Positions 19,150-27,196 of a stretch of DNA of 64,000 nt are shown here, in pieces. Below the pieces are notes generated by a model that saw only the letters and a list, made by a program, of their open reading frames with translations, was not told the origin of the DNA and ran no database searches. Each line of letters begins with the position of its first letter. Position 1 is the first letter of the stretch. The position numbers and the translations under genes were made by a program. This DNA is from Blastocatellia bacterium (GTDB lineage: Bacteria; Acidobacteriota; Blastocatellia; RBC074). The stretch lies in assembly GCA_016789725.1 (NCBI GenBank), contig JAEUQN010000006.1:1-64000 (forward strand), read 5' to 3'.

Positions 19150-21180
19150 GTGAGCTTGCGGGACGTATATGAAGGACGATTGACTTGGGCGGCGTATTTG
19201 CGTCAGTACCGACCCGAATTGCAAGCTTCGGAATCTGCACTGCAAGTTCGGCTCAGCGACGATGAACATCGCCTGATGCTCGACGCTGGGCTGGGTGCTT
19301 TGCCGCCGCGCGAATCCGTAGAGGCTGCGCCACATACGGTGGAATTTCAGGCAATGACATTGGCGCAAGGCATTGCACAACTTAAAGCCGATTTCACGCC
19401 ACTGCTTGGCGATACGATTTGGAGATTGGAACTCCAACACGCGGCGACGCTTGAACTGTTGGCGGAATTGCGGCTCGCAGAATTCGAGCGCGAAGCCCGC
19501 GCCTATCGTACCCGTGCCGAACGCGCGTATTTAAATGGCTGGTACGAAGAAGCCCTGAATGATTTCCTCGCCGCTGAAGCGCGCAACTATCCCGATTACG
19601 CGGTGCTGCGCTGCATCGCCAATATTTATCTTTATCACCTCATCAACCTGCCACAGGCGCTCGACTATTTTCGCAAAGCCGCGAAATACGCACGCCCGGT
19701 TGACTCCCGTCAAGCCGCCGAAGCTCATTTCTTCGCGGCGCTGGTGTGCAGCTTGCAGCAGCAACCTGAAGAATCGTTGACGCACCTGCAAGTCGCGTTG
19801 GAATTACAACCGAAGTTTTGCGAAGCGCATTACCAATTGGCAACCGTTGCCGCCACGCTCGGCCAAACCGACGAGGCTGTGCATCACCTTGAACAAGCGA
19901 TCAACAGTGATGCGCGTTATTACGAACGCGTGAAAACGGATGCGATGTTCGATGCGATTCGCACCTCTGTGCAAACCCTGCTCGAACGTCTGGTCCAGCC
20001 CGTGCAGGCGACGGTCGAGCAGGTGAAACAGGACGCCGCGCATTTGCAGGGCTATGTCATCGTTGAGGAAGAAAAGCAAAAACTGGCTCACGCCTTTCGC
20101 ACCTTGGAGCAGCCATCGCCGACCTACCGCGAGCAATTGCAGAAGCTGGAGCGCGTCAAAGAATTGCAGCACGAACTCGCGCATCTGCACGAACGCTTTG
20201 ACAAACATTACGCCATTGACCCGCGCGATTACGTGCGTTCGATTGCGTTCAGTCACGACGGGCAAACGCTGGCAGCAGGCTTTCTGAATGGTGGCGTACA
20301 ACTTTGGGAAGTGGATTCGATGCAACAACGGCACGCCTTTCTGGGGCATTACGCCAGTGTGAACTCGGTTGCCTTCAGTCCGAACGATTTATTGCTTGCC
20401 ACGGCCAGCCGCGACCGCGACATCAAGTTGTGGGAACCCGCGAGTGGGGCAGAAATTCAAAAATTATGTGGGCACACCGCTGAAGTGCGCGCCGTCGCCT
20501 TCAGCCCCGACGGGCAATGGTTAGTCTCTGGCAGCCACGACACGACGCTTCGCATCTGGCGCGCGGCGACCGGGCATGAGGTCGAAACGCTGCACGGTCA
20601 TCAACGCCCCGTGACATCGGTGGTGTTCAGTCCCAATGGGCAATGGCTGGCCTCTGGCAGTTGGGATCATACAATTCGGTTGTGGGATTTACAGCACGGA
20701 AGACCGGCCAAAATTCTGCACGGCCATCGTATCGGCATCGCCTCGTTGGCAATTAGCCCCGACGGACGCTGGCTTGCATCGGGCAGCGAAAAAGGCGAAG
20801 TGAAATTGTGGGAGTTGCAAACCGGACAGGAAGTCCGCAGCTTCACCGGATTGCGCAATAGCGTCACGTCGGTCGCGTTCAGTCCCGATGGATCAATGCT
20901 TGCGGCTGGGAGCCTGGGCGTGCGCATTTTGGTGTGGAAGTGCGATACCGCCGAAGTCGTCCGTACGCTCGAATACGAAAGCATCAGCTACAATTCGGTT
21001 GCCTTCAGCCCCCGTGGGCAATGGCTCGCATTTGGCAACCGCGATTTGCAATTGTGGTTGAAAGTGATCCTGACCGAAGACGAGTACGCAGCGGTCAAAG
21101 CAGGCGAAGAACGCGCGTTGCGAGCGGCGCAGGAGCGAGAGCAATTACGATTGGGATATGTGCCGATGCATAAGAAATAA
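19150..21180 (+). CDS. TPR and seven-repeat WD40 protein
   Basis: A 676-residue soluble protein. The N-terminal 100 residues are unassigned, beginning LRDVYEGRLTWAAYLRQYRPE. About 115-250 is helical and TPR-like (YLNGWYEEALNDFLAAEARN, LPQALDYFRKAAKYA, TDEAVHHLEQAINSD), then a charged coiled-coil stretch to about 345. From about 360 to 655 come seven WD40 units (V.SVAFSPDGQWLASGS....I.LW), enough for one closed propeller. No kinase or signal peptide is seen. The GTG at 19150 has AGGGAG 9 nt upstream; earlier in-frame starts lie inside the permease gene. Its place 20 nt after an ADOP suggests a scaffold or regulatory role tied to it, which is inference. Confidence 0.86.
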   Translation: MSLRDVYEGRLTWAAYLRQYRPELQASESALQVRLSDDEHRLMLDAGLGALPPRESVEAAPHTVEFQAMTLAQGIAQLKADFTPLLGDTIWRLELQHAATLELLAELRLAEFEREARAYRTRAERAYLNGWYEEALNDFLAAEARNYPDYAVLRCIANIYLYHLINLPQALDYFRKAAKYARPVDSRQAAEAHFFAALVCSLQQQPEESLTHLQVALELQPKFCEAHYQLATVAATLGQTDEAVHHLEQAINSDARYYERVKTDAMFDAIRTSVQTLLERLVQPVQATVEQVKQDAAHLQGYVIVEEEKQKLAHAFRTLEQPSPTYREQLQKLERVKELQHELAHLHERFDKHYAIDPRDYVRSIAFSHDGQTLAAGFLNGGVQLWEVDSMQQRHAFLGHYASVNSVAFSPNDLLLATASRDRDIKLWEPASGAEIQKLCGHTAEVRAVAFSPDGQWLVSGSHDTTLRIWRAATGHEVETLHGHQRPVTSVVFSPNGQWLASGSWDHTIRLWDLQHGRPAKILHGHRIGIASLAISPDGRWLASGSEKGEVKLWELQTGQEVRSFTGLRNSVTSVAFSPDGSMLAAGSLGVRILVWKCDTAEVVRTLEYESISYNSVAFSPRGQWLAFGNRDLQLWLKVILTEDEYAAVKAGEERALRAAQEREQLRLGYVPMHKK

Positions 21181-21224
21181 CAATCATTACTCTTCTTCAG
21201 TTCCATTTTCATGAGGTTTTGTAG

Positions 21225-21317
21225 ATGACCAGTAATCTTTGTGAATTGCCGCCGCAGGGCAAACAGGCGATTAGGGAGAAAGTTATTGAGACGTATGAAT
21301 ACGGCGCGGCAAAATAG
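21225..21317 (+). CDS. possible 30-residue small protein
   Basis: A short frame, MTSNLCELPPQGKQAIREK followed by VIETYEYGAAK, with ATGAGG 7 nt before the ATG. The sequence is helical and charged and looks protein-like. It sits in the roughly 300-bp gap between the WD40 gene and the DUF5678-like gene. It may be a real small gene or the remaining start of a longer one. No family is recognised; the remainder of the gap (21318-21479) holds nothing I can name. Confidence 0.3.
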   Translation: MTSNLCELPPQGKQAIREKVIETYEYGAAK

Positions 21318-21479
21318 AGAAAAACCTTGCCAGAGGCGCAATGCTTTAGCCTGCCATTTGCACTCAGCCACGCTTTCAGTTGCCTCAAGACGAGCTATTC
21401 GCCTGTCTGTCTTTCGTGTATATTGTTCTTTCTTCAAAATGCTCTTACTCCCCGGAAGCGTATGAAAGGAATTTATCCA

Positions 21480-21827
21480 ATGGCACAAACAACGGCTGAA
21501 TTACTGCTTGCTGAAATCGCTGCCTTGCCTTCGGAGGAGCGGGCCAAGCTTCGCGCTTTGCTGAACCGACAAGCGACGACGATAGAGACACCACCAAACG
21601 GATTTATTACGCCTTTCGATACGCAAGACTCGTCACCATCGCTGCGCTGGATTGAAGAACATCAGGCGGAATTTGCGGGACAATACGTTGCACTAGATGG
21701 CGACCGCCTTGTGGCACACAGTGCGGACTCTCAGGAGGTCATTGCCGCTGTTCGTGCATCTGGACTGAATGGACTTTTCTTTACACTCATTCCACCCGCT
21801 GATGCGCCGCCATTTGCTGGGTTCTGA
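21480..21827 (+). CDS. DUF5678-like small protein
   Basis: A 115-residue soluble protein. The C-terminal half (WIEEHQAEFAGQYVALDGD, then RLVAHSADSQEVIAAVRASG) fits the DUF5678 pattern, a short unknown-function domain that often precedes retropepsin-like genes. The N-terminal half (TTAELLLAEIAALPSEERAKLRALL) is helical and resembles antitoxin-style leader helices. The ATG at 21480 has AAGGA about 9 nt upstream; longer in-frame starts add a non-conserved tail. The next gene, 28 nt downstream, encodes an aspartic-protease-like protein, which is the usual partner. Function unknown. Confidence 0.68.
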   Translation: MAQTTAELLLAEIAALPSEERAKLRALLNRQATTIETPPNGFITPFDTQDSSPSLRWIEEHQAEFAGQYVALDGDRLVAHSADSQEVIAAVRASGLNGLFFTLIPPADAPPFAGF

Positions 21828-21855
21828 TCTGCACTAACTTGCAATTGTGACTGCC

Positions 21856-22269
21856 ATGCCATTGCCTCTTTATCTCCCGTTTGACTACTCGCATCATTAT
21901 GCAGACCACTCTGACGGTCTTTTGATTCCGGTTGCGTTGCAGTCCGGGCAGACGATTCACAAAACATTTGCCTGCATTGACACGGGCGCGACCGTTTGCC
22001 TTTTCTCCCGCGAAGTCGGTGAAATTCTTGGGATCGAAGTTGAGCAGGGGGAATACAAACGACTTGGCACATTGGCGGGAGGGCTAGATGCTTATGGTCA
22101 CGAAGTTGGCTTGCAGGCCCTCGATATTGCCCTTTCCAGCATCATTTACTTTGCTCGTGAGTATGGCCTGCCGCGTAATTTATTGGGGCGTATAGGCTGG
22201 CTTAATAAGCTTCGCTTTGGCCTGATTGAATATGATCGGCTCATTTATCTCAGCCAATACGACGGCTAA
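21856..22269 (+). CDS. retropepsin-like aspartic protease domain protein
   Basis: A 137-residue protein with the aspartic protease signature DTGAT at 42-46 inside FACIDTGATVCLFSREVGEILG, followed by a second half ending GLPRNLLGRIGWLNKLRFGL, which resembles the N-L-L-G-R/I-D-F/W motif of retropepsin-like single-domain proteins. Such proteins would act as homodimers. There is no signal peptide or membrane segment. Start choice between the GTG at 21847 and ATG at 21856 is uncertain since neither has a strong Shine-Dalgarno. It is paired with the DUF5678-like gene just upstream. Peptidase activity is inferred only from the motif. Confidence 0.72.
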   Translation: MPLPLYLPFDYSHHYADHSDGLLIPVALQSGQTIHKTFACIDTGATVCLFSREVGEILGIEVEQGEYKRLGTLAGGLDAYGHEVGLQALDIALSSIIYFAREYGLPRNLLGRIGWLNKLRFGLIEYDRLIYLSQYDG

Positions 22270-22287
22270 TTTTATTCACACAATACA

Positions 22288-23193
22288 TTACTTATGAGGA
22301 AAAGAGGCTTTGCCAAACGGCGGTGGCAATTGTTTCTTCGCCACGCTAAATGCGCGTTTGCAATGTGGACAGGGCTGCGCATTTCGTAAGCGTGCGAACC
22401 ATTGGGGCATGGCATCGTGGCTCGATATTCCCTGACAGGTTTTCTGTGCGTGGAAGATGGCATTGCGTGCTACATACACCGTCATCGTTTGCGCTTCGTA
22501 TTTGGCCTTTTCTGCGGCGTAGGCTTGATAGCCTGCCGGGTTGGGATTGTAGAGCGGATTAAATTTATACCGGAGTAAATGCGCATCGCGGATGCGTTCG
22601 ATGATGCGCAGGCATAACTCTCCCAAAACCGGAAATATGAGCCACGCAAAGAAAGCAGGCTGGTTCAACCCCCGCTGAAAACACACGATTGAAATCGTGA
22701 TCCCGATGACAATACCAATCGCTCGCGTCCCCCACTTGACGCGGTTCGGGATGCGATGTTCACGCTGCTTCCACGCTTGTGCGCCTTCCACCGCGCGTTC
22801 CAGATAGCCGGCCTCAATCCCAAACGCTGCCGGGTCTGGCGCAACAGGGCAAACATTTCCCCGCAACGGGTCTCCGGCCTGGGGCCGAGTTGCTGGTTGA
22901 GGGCGAGTTGCTGGATTGGGTTGCGTAGTGGCTTTTGCAACATTGGCCAGATGCTGATGGTTGCGTGTCTGCCGCGCGTACTCCTGATCGTATGATCTGC
23001 GACGTGTCGGATTCGACAAGACGGCGAAAGCCTCATTGAGTTCGACCATCTTTTCATGATGATTCTGGTTCGGCCCCGAATCGGCCAGATCGGGATGGTA
23101 TTCGCGCGCGAGTCGTTTGTACGCTGCTTCGATCAGGAATTGCTCGGCCTGCGGATGCACCATCAGGATTGCATAATAGTCCTTGATTGCCAT
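22288..23193 (-). CDS. J-domain membrane protein with C-terminal Cys motif
   Basis: A 301-residue protein. Residues 1-70 are a J domain (DYYAILMVHPQAEQFLIEAA, with HPD at 33-35), which stimulates Hsp70 ATPase. A polar linker rich in TQPNPATRPQ follows, then two hydrophobic segments around 165-205 (AIGIVIGITISIVCF and FFAWLIFPVLGELCL). The last 45 residues (VYVARNAIFHAQKTCQG ... AQPCPHCKRAF) resemble a small Ada-type metal-binding module with Cys and His ligands. It is therefore probably a membrane-anchored DnaK recruiter with a zinc-like tail. It is transcribed opposite to the protease gene, with ends 18 nt apart. Confidence 0.83.
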   Translation of the reverse strand: MAIKDYYAILMVHPQAEQFLIEAAYKRLAREYHPDLADSGPNQNHHEKMVELNEAFAVLSNPTRRRSYDQEYARQTRNHQHLANVAKATTQPNPATRPQPATRPQAGDPLRGNVCPVAPDPAAFGIEAGYLERAVEGAQAWKQREHRIPNRVKWGTRAIGIVIGITISIVCFQRGLNQPAFFAWLIFPVLGELCLRIIERIRDAHLLRYKFNPLYNPNPAGYQAYAAEKAKYEAQTMTVYVARNAIFHAQKTCQGISSHDAMPQWFARLRNAQPCPHCKRAFSVAKKQLPPPFGKASFPHK

Positions 23194-23274
23194 TGTGGAC
23201 TATTCTCTACAATCGTCTGTCGTCTTGCAAATTACACCGCGCGCTGGAACTCCCGATATTCCGCGTCAGCGCGC

Positions 23275-23718
23275 TTATTTGGTAGGTTCCGGTCGCGTGA
23301 GATGAAACGTTCCGGTGTAGCCTGCACTGGTGAAGAAGCCGACGAATTCTTTTTCGTTCGCTTTCCCAATCCAATCAAAGATGCCGCCGTCTTTGGGGCC
23401 AAGGTCAACGGTTCCCTTGAACATCACGGCCTTGCCCACCTGACGGCCTTCCATCTTGATGGTGTATTTGTAGGGGCGTCCGCAATCGCCTTCAAAGACC
23501 GCATTCCAAACGGTGTCCTTGCGCTCGACTTTAGCCAGCAGTGTTTTGCAAATATTTTGGGGTGGTGTCGTGCCTTTTGCCGGGCTGTAAATGCCCCACG
23601 TGCCTGACCAGTCACCATCAATATTTGGCGCTTCCGGTGGCGCGGTTGGCGTTTGTGCCAGACTGAACCCAATGAGCAAAATAAAACAGAACAAGGCCAT
23701 CCATTTGCTAGATTTCAT
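23275..23718 (-). CDS. small secreted protein of unknown function
   Basis: A 147-residue protein with a clear signal peptide (MKSSKWMALFCFILLIGFSLAQ) and a beta-rich mature part (NIDGDWSGTWGIYSP ... AVFEGDCGRPYKYTIKMEG ... FKGTVDLGPKDGGIFDWIG ... FVGFFTSAGYTGTFHLTR). The pattern of W/G-rich strands resembles small lipocalin-like or beta-barrel proteins, but no family is recognised. The ATG at 23718 has GGGAG about 6 nt upstream. It lies 81 bp downstream of the J-domain gene's start, on the same strand. Confidence 0.7.
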   Translation of the reverse strand: MKSSKWMALFCFILLIGFSLAQTPTAPPEAPNIDGDWSGTWGIYSPAKGTTPPQNICKTLLAKVERKDTVWNAVFEGDCGRPYKYTIKMEGRQVGKAVMFKGTVDLGPKDGGIFDWIGKANEKEFVGFFTSAGYTGTFHLTRPEPTK

Positions 23719-23960
23719 GCGTGTCTCCCAAGTGAAAAGTAATTGAATCACGCGGAGTATACGACTTGCCTTGCGGTAGACGCAATATAGCGGTTTCGAC
23801 TTGCGGGCGACTTGTGTGGAGAGCCTGCACCCTCACCGACTCTCCGTCTCGGGTGTTTCCTGTTACCGGGCAAGGGATCGCTACCAGGGGGCTGCCTGCG
23901 AGGGCGCAGGCGTACCCATAAGCCAATGCCCACTGCCCGGTTCACCACAAGTTCTTTCCC

Positions 23961-23999
23961 TTGACAATCTACAAGAGACTCTTTACTCTTCTTGTAGAT
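23961..23999 (+). promoter_or_regulatory. promoter and candidate PadR operator of the second padR-ADOP locus
   Basis: TTGACA at 23961-23966 with a weak -10 (TACTCT) at 23984-23989. A perfect 10-bp inverted repeat, ATCTACAAGA at 23967-23976 and TCTTGTAGAT at 23990-23999, brackets the promoter spacer and -10. It is placed like the site in front of the first padR gene but differs in sequence. Confidence 0.45.
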
Positions 24000-24015
24000 A
24001 ATCTGGAGAAGCTTA

Positions 24016-24348
24016 ATGTCCAAACAACGATCAGACCTTTTGCAGGGAACACTTGACCTGCTCATCTTAAAAACTCTCGCTTTAGAACCGATGCACGGCT
24101 GGGGCATCACACAGCGGATTCAGCAAATTTCTGAAGGCGCGTTGCAGGTGAATCAAGGCTCGCTCTATCCGGCGCTGGTGCGGTTGGAACAGCAAGGCTG
24201 GATTGCTTCGGAATGGGGAACATCCGAAAACAATCGGCAGGCGAAGTATTACGCGCTGACGAAAACCGGGCGTAAACAGCTCAAGGAAGAAAGCGACAAC
24301 TGGAAACGCGTTTCGACTGCGATTGAGCAAATTTTGCAAGCCAGTTAG
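24016..24348 (+). CDS. PadR-family transcriptional regulator (second)
   Basis: A 110-residue PadR repressor: LLQGTLDLLILKTLALEPMH, GWGITQRIQQIS, the recognition segment LQVNQGSLYPALVRLEQQGW and the wing NNRQAKYYALTKTGRKQL. This is the common form beside ADOP permeases. CTGGAGAAG precedes the ATG. A TTGACA promoter with a 10-bp inverted repeat is just upstream. It is separated from its ADOP by 180 bp of repeat-derived DNA, so co-transcription is likely but less tight than for the first padR-ADOP pair. It probably autorepresses and represses the ADOP; the ligand is unknown. Confidence 0.92.
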   Translation: MSKQRSDLLQGTLDLLILKTLALEPMHGWGITQRIQQISEGALQVNQGSLYPALVRLEQQGWIASEWGTSENNRQAKYYALTKTGRKQLKEESDNWKRVSTAIEQILQAS

Positions 24349-24356
24349 GGAGGTCG

Positions 24357-24516
24357 AAACCACAAAGAACACAGCGCGCAGAGAAGAGGCACGACAGGAT
24401 TAACATGATGGACCTGATTGAGAAACCAATTCTGAAATCAATTCGATTCATCCTGTTTATCTTGTGAATCCTGTCGAAAAATTCTCCGTGTCCTCCGTGC
24501 GCTCCGTGGTTCAATC
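24357..24516. repeat. composite inverted-repeat spacer between padR and ADOP
   Basis: The outer parts are CACAAAG/CACAG-type and CTCCGTG-type repeats that partly complement each other. The inner part is GACAGGATT (24393-24401) with AATCCTGTC (24467-24475), with further GATTAACATGATG/CATCCTGTTTAT pairing. The region resembles short non-coding intergenic repeats spread through environmental genomes. It has no coding content. Confidence 0.6.
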
Positions 24517-24528
24517 AGGAGAATTAGC

Positions 24529-27180
24529 ATGAAGTTATTACGCCGTCTATTCGCGCTCTTTCGGCGCAATCAACAAGAACGTCAATTGGATGCGGAATTG
24601 CAGTTTCACCTTCAACAAGCCACTGAGGAAAATATTCGACGTGGAATGAATGAAGCCGAGGCGAGGCGTGCGGCACAACTGAGCTTTGGCGGCGTTGAGC
24701 AGGTCAAGGAAGCGTATCGAGACGTCAGCCGTTTGCGCTGGATCGAAGAGGTTGGGCAGGACTTGCGTTTTGGGCTGCGAATGTTGCGCAAGCGACCCGG
24801 TTTCACCTTGATTGCGATTCTCACTCTGAGTTTAGGCATCGGCGCGAACACGGCAATTTTCAGCCTGCTGAATGTGGCGCTGTTGCGACCGCTTCCGATT
24901 GCGCAGCCCGAACAATTCATTGCGCTCAGCAATTCCGTGACCGGTCGGTTGTTTCCGACGTTTTCCTATCCGAACTACAAAGATATGCAAGCTCGCACGG
25001 AGGTGTTTTCGGGGCTGCTGGCGTATCGGTTTGCGCCGCTGAGTTTAAGTCACGACGGCCTCAACGAACGGTTGTGGGGGTACAGTGTGACGGGGAATTA
25101 TTTTGATGTGCTGGGCATCAAACCTGCGCTCGGACGCCTGATTTCATTGGACGATGATCGCACGCGCGGCGCGCATCCGGTGACTGTCATCAGTCATCAA
25201 TGCTGGCAACAACGCTTCGGCAGCGATCCATCGGTGATCGGCAAGGAAGTCATTGTGAACGGGCGCAACTTCACGATTATCGGCGTCGCGCCGTTGGGAT
25301 TTGTTGGCACTGAAATTATCGCCGCGCCGGAAATGTGGTTTCCGATGATGATGCAGGCGCAGCTCGAAATGGGTGACGATTGGTTGGACAAACGCGGCGT
25401 CGAAAACATTTTTGTGCAGGGTCGCCTCAAACCCGGCGTCAGCCTTGTGCAAGCGCAAGCCGCGCTGGATGCCGTCGTCGCACAGCTTGCCCGCGAATTT
25501 CCGAATAACAACGAAGGCCGCCGCGTTTTACTGACTCCGCCGGGACTGATGAATGGAACCATGCGCGCACCAGTGCTGGGCTTTGCCGGTGTGTTGATGG
25601 TGGTGGTGGGCCTGGTGTTGCTGCTGGCCTGCGCGAATCTGGCGAACCTGTTGCTGGCGCGGGCGACCGAGCGGCGGCGCGAAATGGCAGTGCGATTGGC
25701 GTTGGGCGCAAAACGATTTCAGCTTGTACGGCAATTGCTGGTTGAAAGCGTGTTGCTGGCGTTGGCTGGCGGCGCGCTGGGATGTTTGCTGGCGTGGTGG
25801 TTGACCGGACTGGCCGCTACCTACAAGCCGCCGATGGATGTGCCTGCGAATTTTGCTCTGCATTTGGATCGGCGCGTGTTGCTCTTTGCGTTTGTGCTAT
25901 CCATCGTGACGGGCGTGGTGTTTGGCTTATTGCCTGCGTTGCAGGCGACGAAGACCAATCTGGTAGCGGCGCTCAAAGACGAAGCGTCGTTTGGCACGTA
26001 TCGCAATTCATGGCTGAAAAACAGCCTGATCGTGTTTCAGGTTGCGTTGTCATTGGTGCTGTTGATTGGCGGCGGATTGATGGTGCGTGCGTTGCAACAG
26101 GCCGAAACCATTCCGCTTGGCTTCGATCCGCAGAATGCCATTGCCGTTTCGTTTGATTTGCGCTTGCAGGGCTACGACGCCGCGCAGGGGCGAGAGGCCG
26201 AGAAACGATTGCTGGAACGCGTGCGCGCGCTGCCCGGCGTCAAAGCCGCAGGCCTTGCTGATATGGTTCCGGTGGATTTGCATTTTTCTTCTTCGTCCGT
26301 GTTCATCGAAGGGCAATCGTTGGAGCGCACTGCCAACACGCCGCGTGCGATGTCCAATCGTGTGACGCCCGGCTATTTCAGCGCGATGCAAACGCGCCTG
26401 GTGCAGGGGCGCGAATTCACCGAGCAGGACAACGATCAAGCGCCGCCCGTCGTGATTGTCAATGAAACTTTTGCGCGTCGTTTTTGGCCGAATGAAAGCC
26501 CGCTGCACAAACGCTTCCGCCTCGGCAATGCGAATGCGCCACTCCTCGAAATCGTCGGCGTCGCGCAGGATGGCAAATATGCGGGGTTGAATGAAGACCC
26601 GAAATCATTTGTCTATCGCTCGCTCTGGCAATCGCGTTTGAGTTCTTCGTCGCTGATCGTGCGCGCAGAAACAGAACCGCAAACATTGATTGCTGCGGTG
26701 CGCCGTGAGTTGCAGCAACTTGATCCTCACTTGCCAATTGCCAGCACGAAGACAATGACGGAACAATTGAGCTTTGCATTGTTACCGGCGCGGCTGGCGG
26801 CTTCGGCCTTGGGCAGCTTTGGCTTGTTGGCGTTGGCGTTGGCGGCGATTGGCTTGTACGGCGTGATGGCGTACAGCGTCGCACAGCGCACACGCGAACT
26901 GGGCATTCGCATCGCGCTTGGCGCACAAGCCAGCGACATCCACAAACTGGTCGTCGGGCAGGGACTGAAGCTGGCCTCAATTGGCATCGCGCTGGGACTA
27001 TTGATTTCATTGGCGGTGATGCGGTTGATGAAAAACTTCCTGTTTGGTGTGAGCGCGACTGATCCATTGACGTTTGTGGCAATTGGCGTTGTATTGTTGT
27101 TGGTGGCTTTGCTGGCGTGTTATTTACCTGCGCGTCGTGCCACGAAAGTAGACCCCCTGATTGCATTGCGGACTGAGTGA
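24529..27180 (+). CDS. ADOP-family permease with N-terminal prefix domain (copy 5)
   Basis: An 883-residue ADOP with a soluble helical prefix domain in residues 1 to about 75 (RRNQQERQLDAELQFHLQQ ... GMNEAEARRAAQLSFGGVEQ). The usual leader VGQDLRFGLRMLRKRPGFTLI follows, then the TM helix, MacB-like domain, FtsX block ([17 protein letters not shown]), second extracytoplasmic domain and terminal FtsX block ([21 protein letters not shown]), ending VDPLIALRTE. AGGAG precedes the ATG. The prefix domain and PadR neighbour go together, as at copy 2. The aminotransferase gene begins 16 nt after its stop and is probably in the same transcript. Confidence 0.93.
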   Translation: MKLLRRLFALFRRNQQERQLDAELQFHLQQATEENIRRGMNEAEARRAAQLSFGGVEQVKEAYRDVSRLRWIEEVGQDLRFGLRMLRKRPGFTLIAILTLSLGIGANTAIFSLLNVALLRPLPIAQPEQFIALSNSVTGRLFPTFSYPNYKDMQARTEVFSGLLAYRFAPLSLSHDGLNERLWGYSVTGNYFDVLGIKPALGRLISLDDDRTRGAHPVTVISHQCWQQRFGSDPSVIGKEVIVNGRNFTIIGVAPLGFVGTEIIAAPEMWFPMMMQAQLEMGDDWLDKRGVENIFVQGRLKPGVSLVQAQAALDAVVAQLAREFPNNNEGRRVLLTPPGLMNGTMRAPVLGFAGVLMVVVGLVLLLACANLANLLLARATERRREMAVRLALGAKRFQLVRQLLVESVLLALAGGALGCLLAWWLTGLAATYKPPMDVPANFALHLDRRVLLFAFVLSIVTGVVFGLLPALQATKTNLVAALKDEASFGTYRNSWLKNSLIVFQVALSLVLLIGGGLMVRALQQAETIPLGFDPQNAIAVSFDLRLQGYDAAQGREAEKRLLERVRALPGVKAAGLADMVPVDLHFSSSSVFIEGQSLERTANTPRAMSNRVTPGYFSAMQTRLVQGREFTEQDNDQAPPVVIVNETFARRFWPNESPLHKRFRLGNANAPLLEIVGVAQDGKYAGLNEDPKSFVYRSLWQSRLSSSSLIVRAETEPQTLIAAVRRELQQLDPHLPIASTKTMTEQLSFALLPARLAASALGSFGLLALALAAIGLYGVMAYSVAQRTRELGIRIALGAQASDIHKLVVGQGLKLASIGIALGLLISLAVMRLMKNFLFGVSATDPLTFVAIGVVLLLVALLACYLPARRATKVDPLIALRTE

Positions 27181-27196
27181 AGCGGAAAGGTAAATC

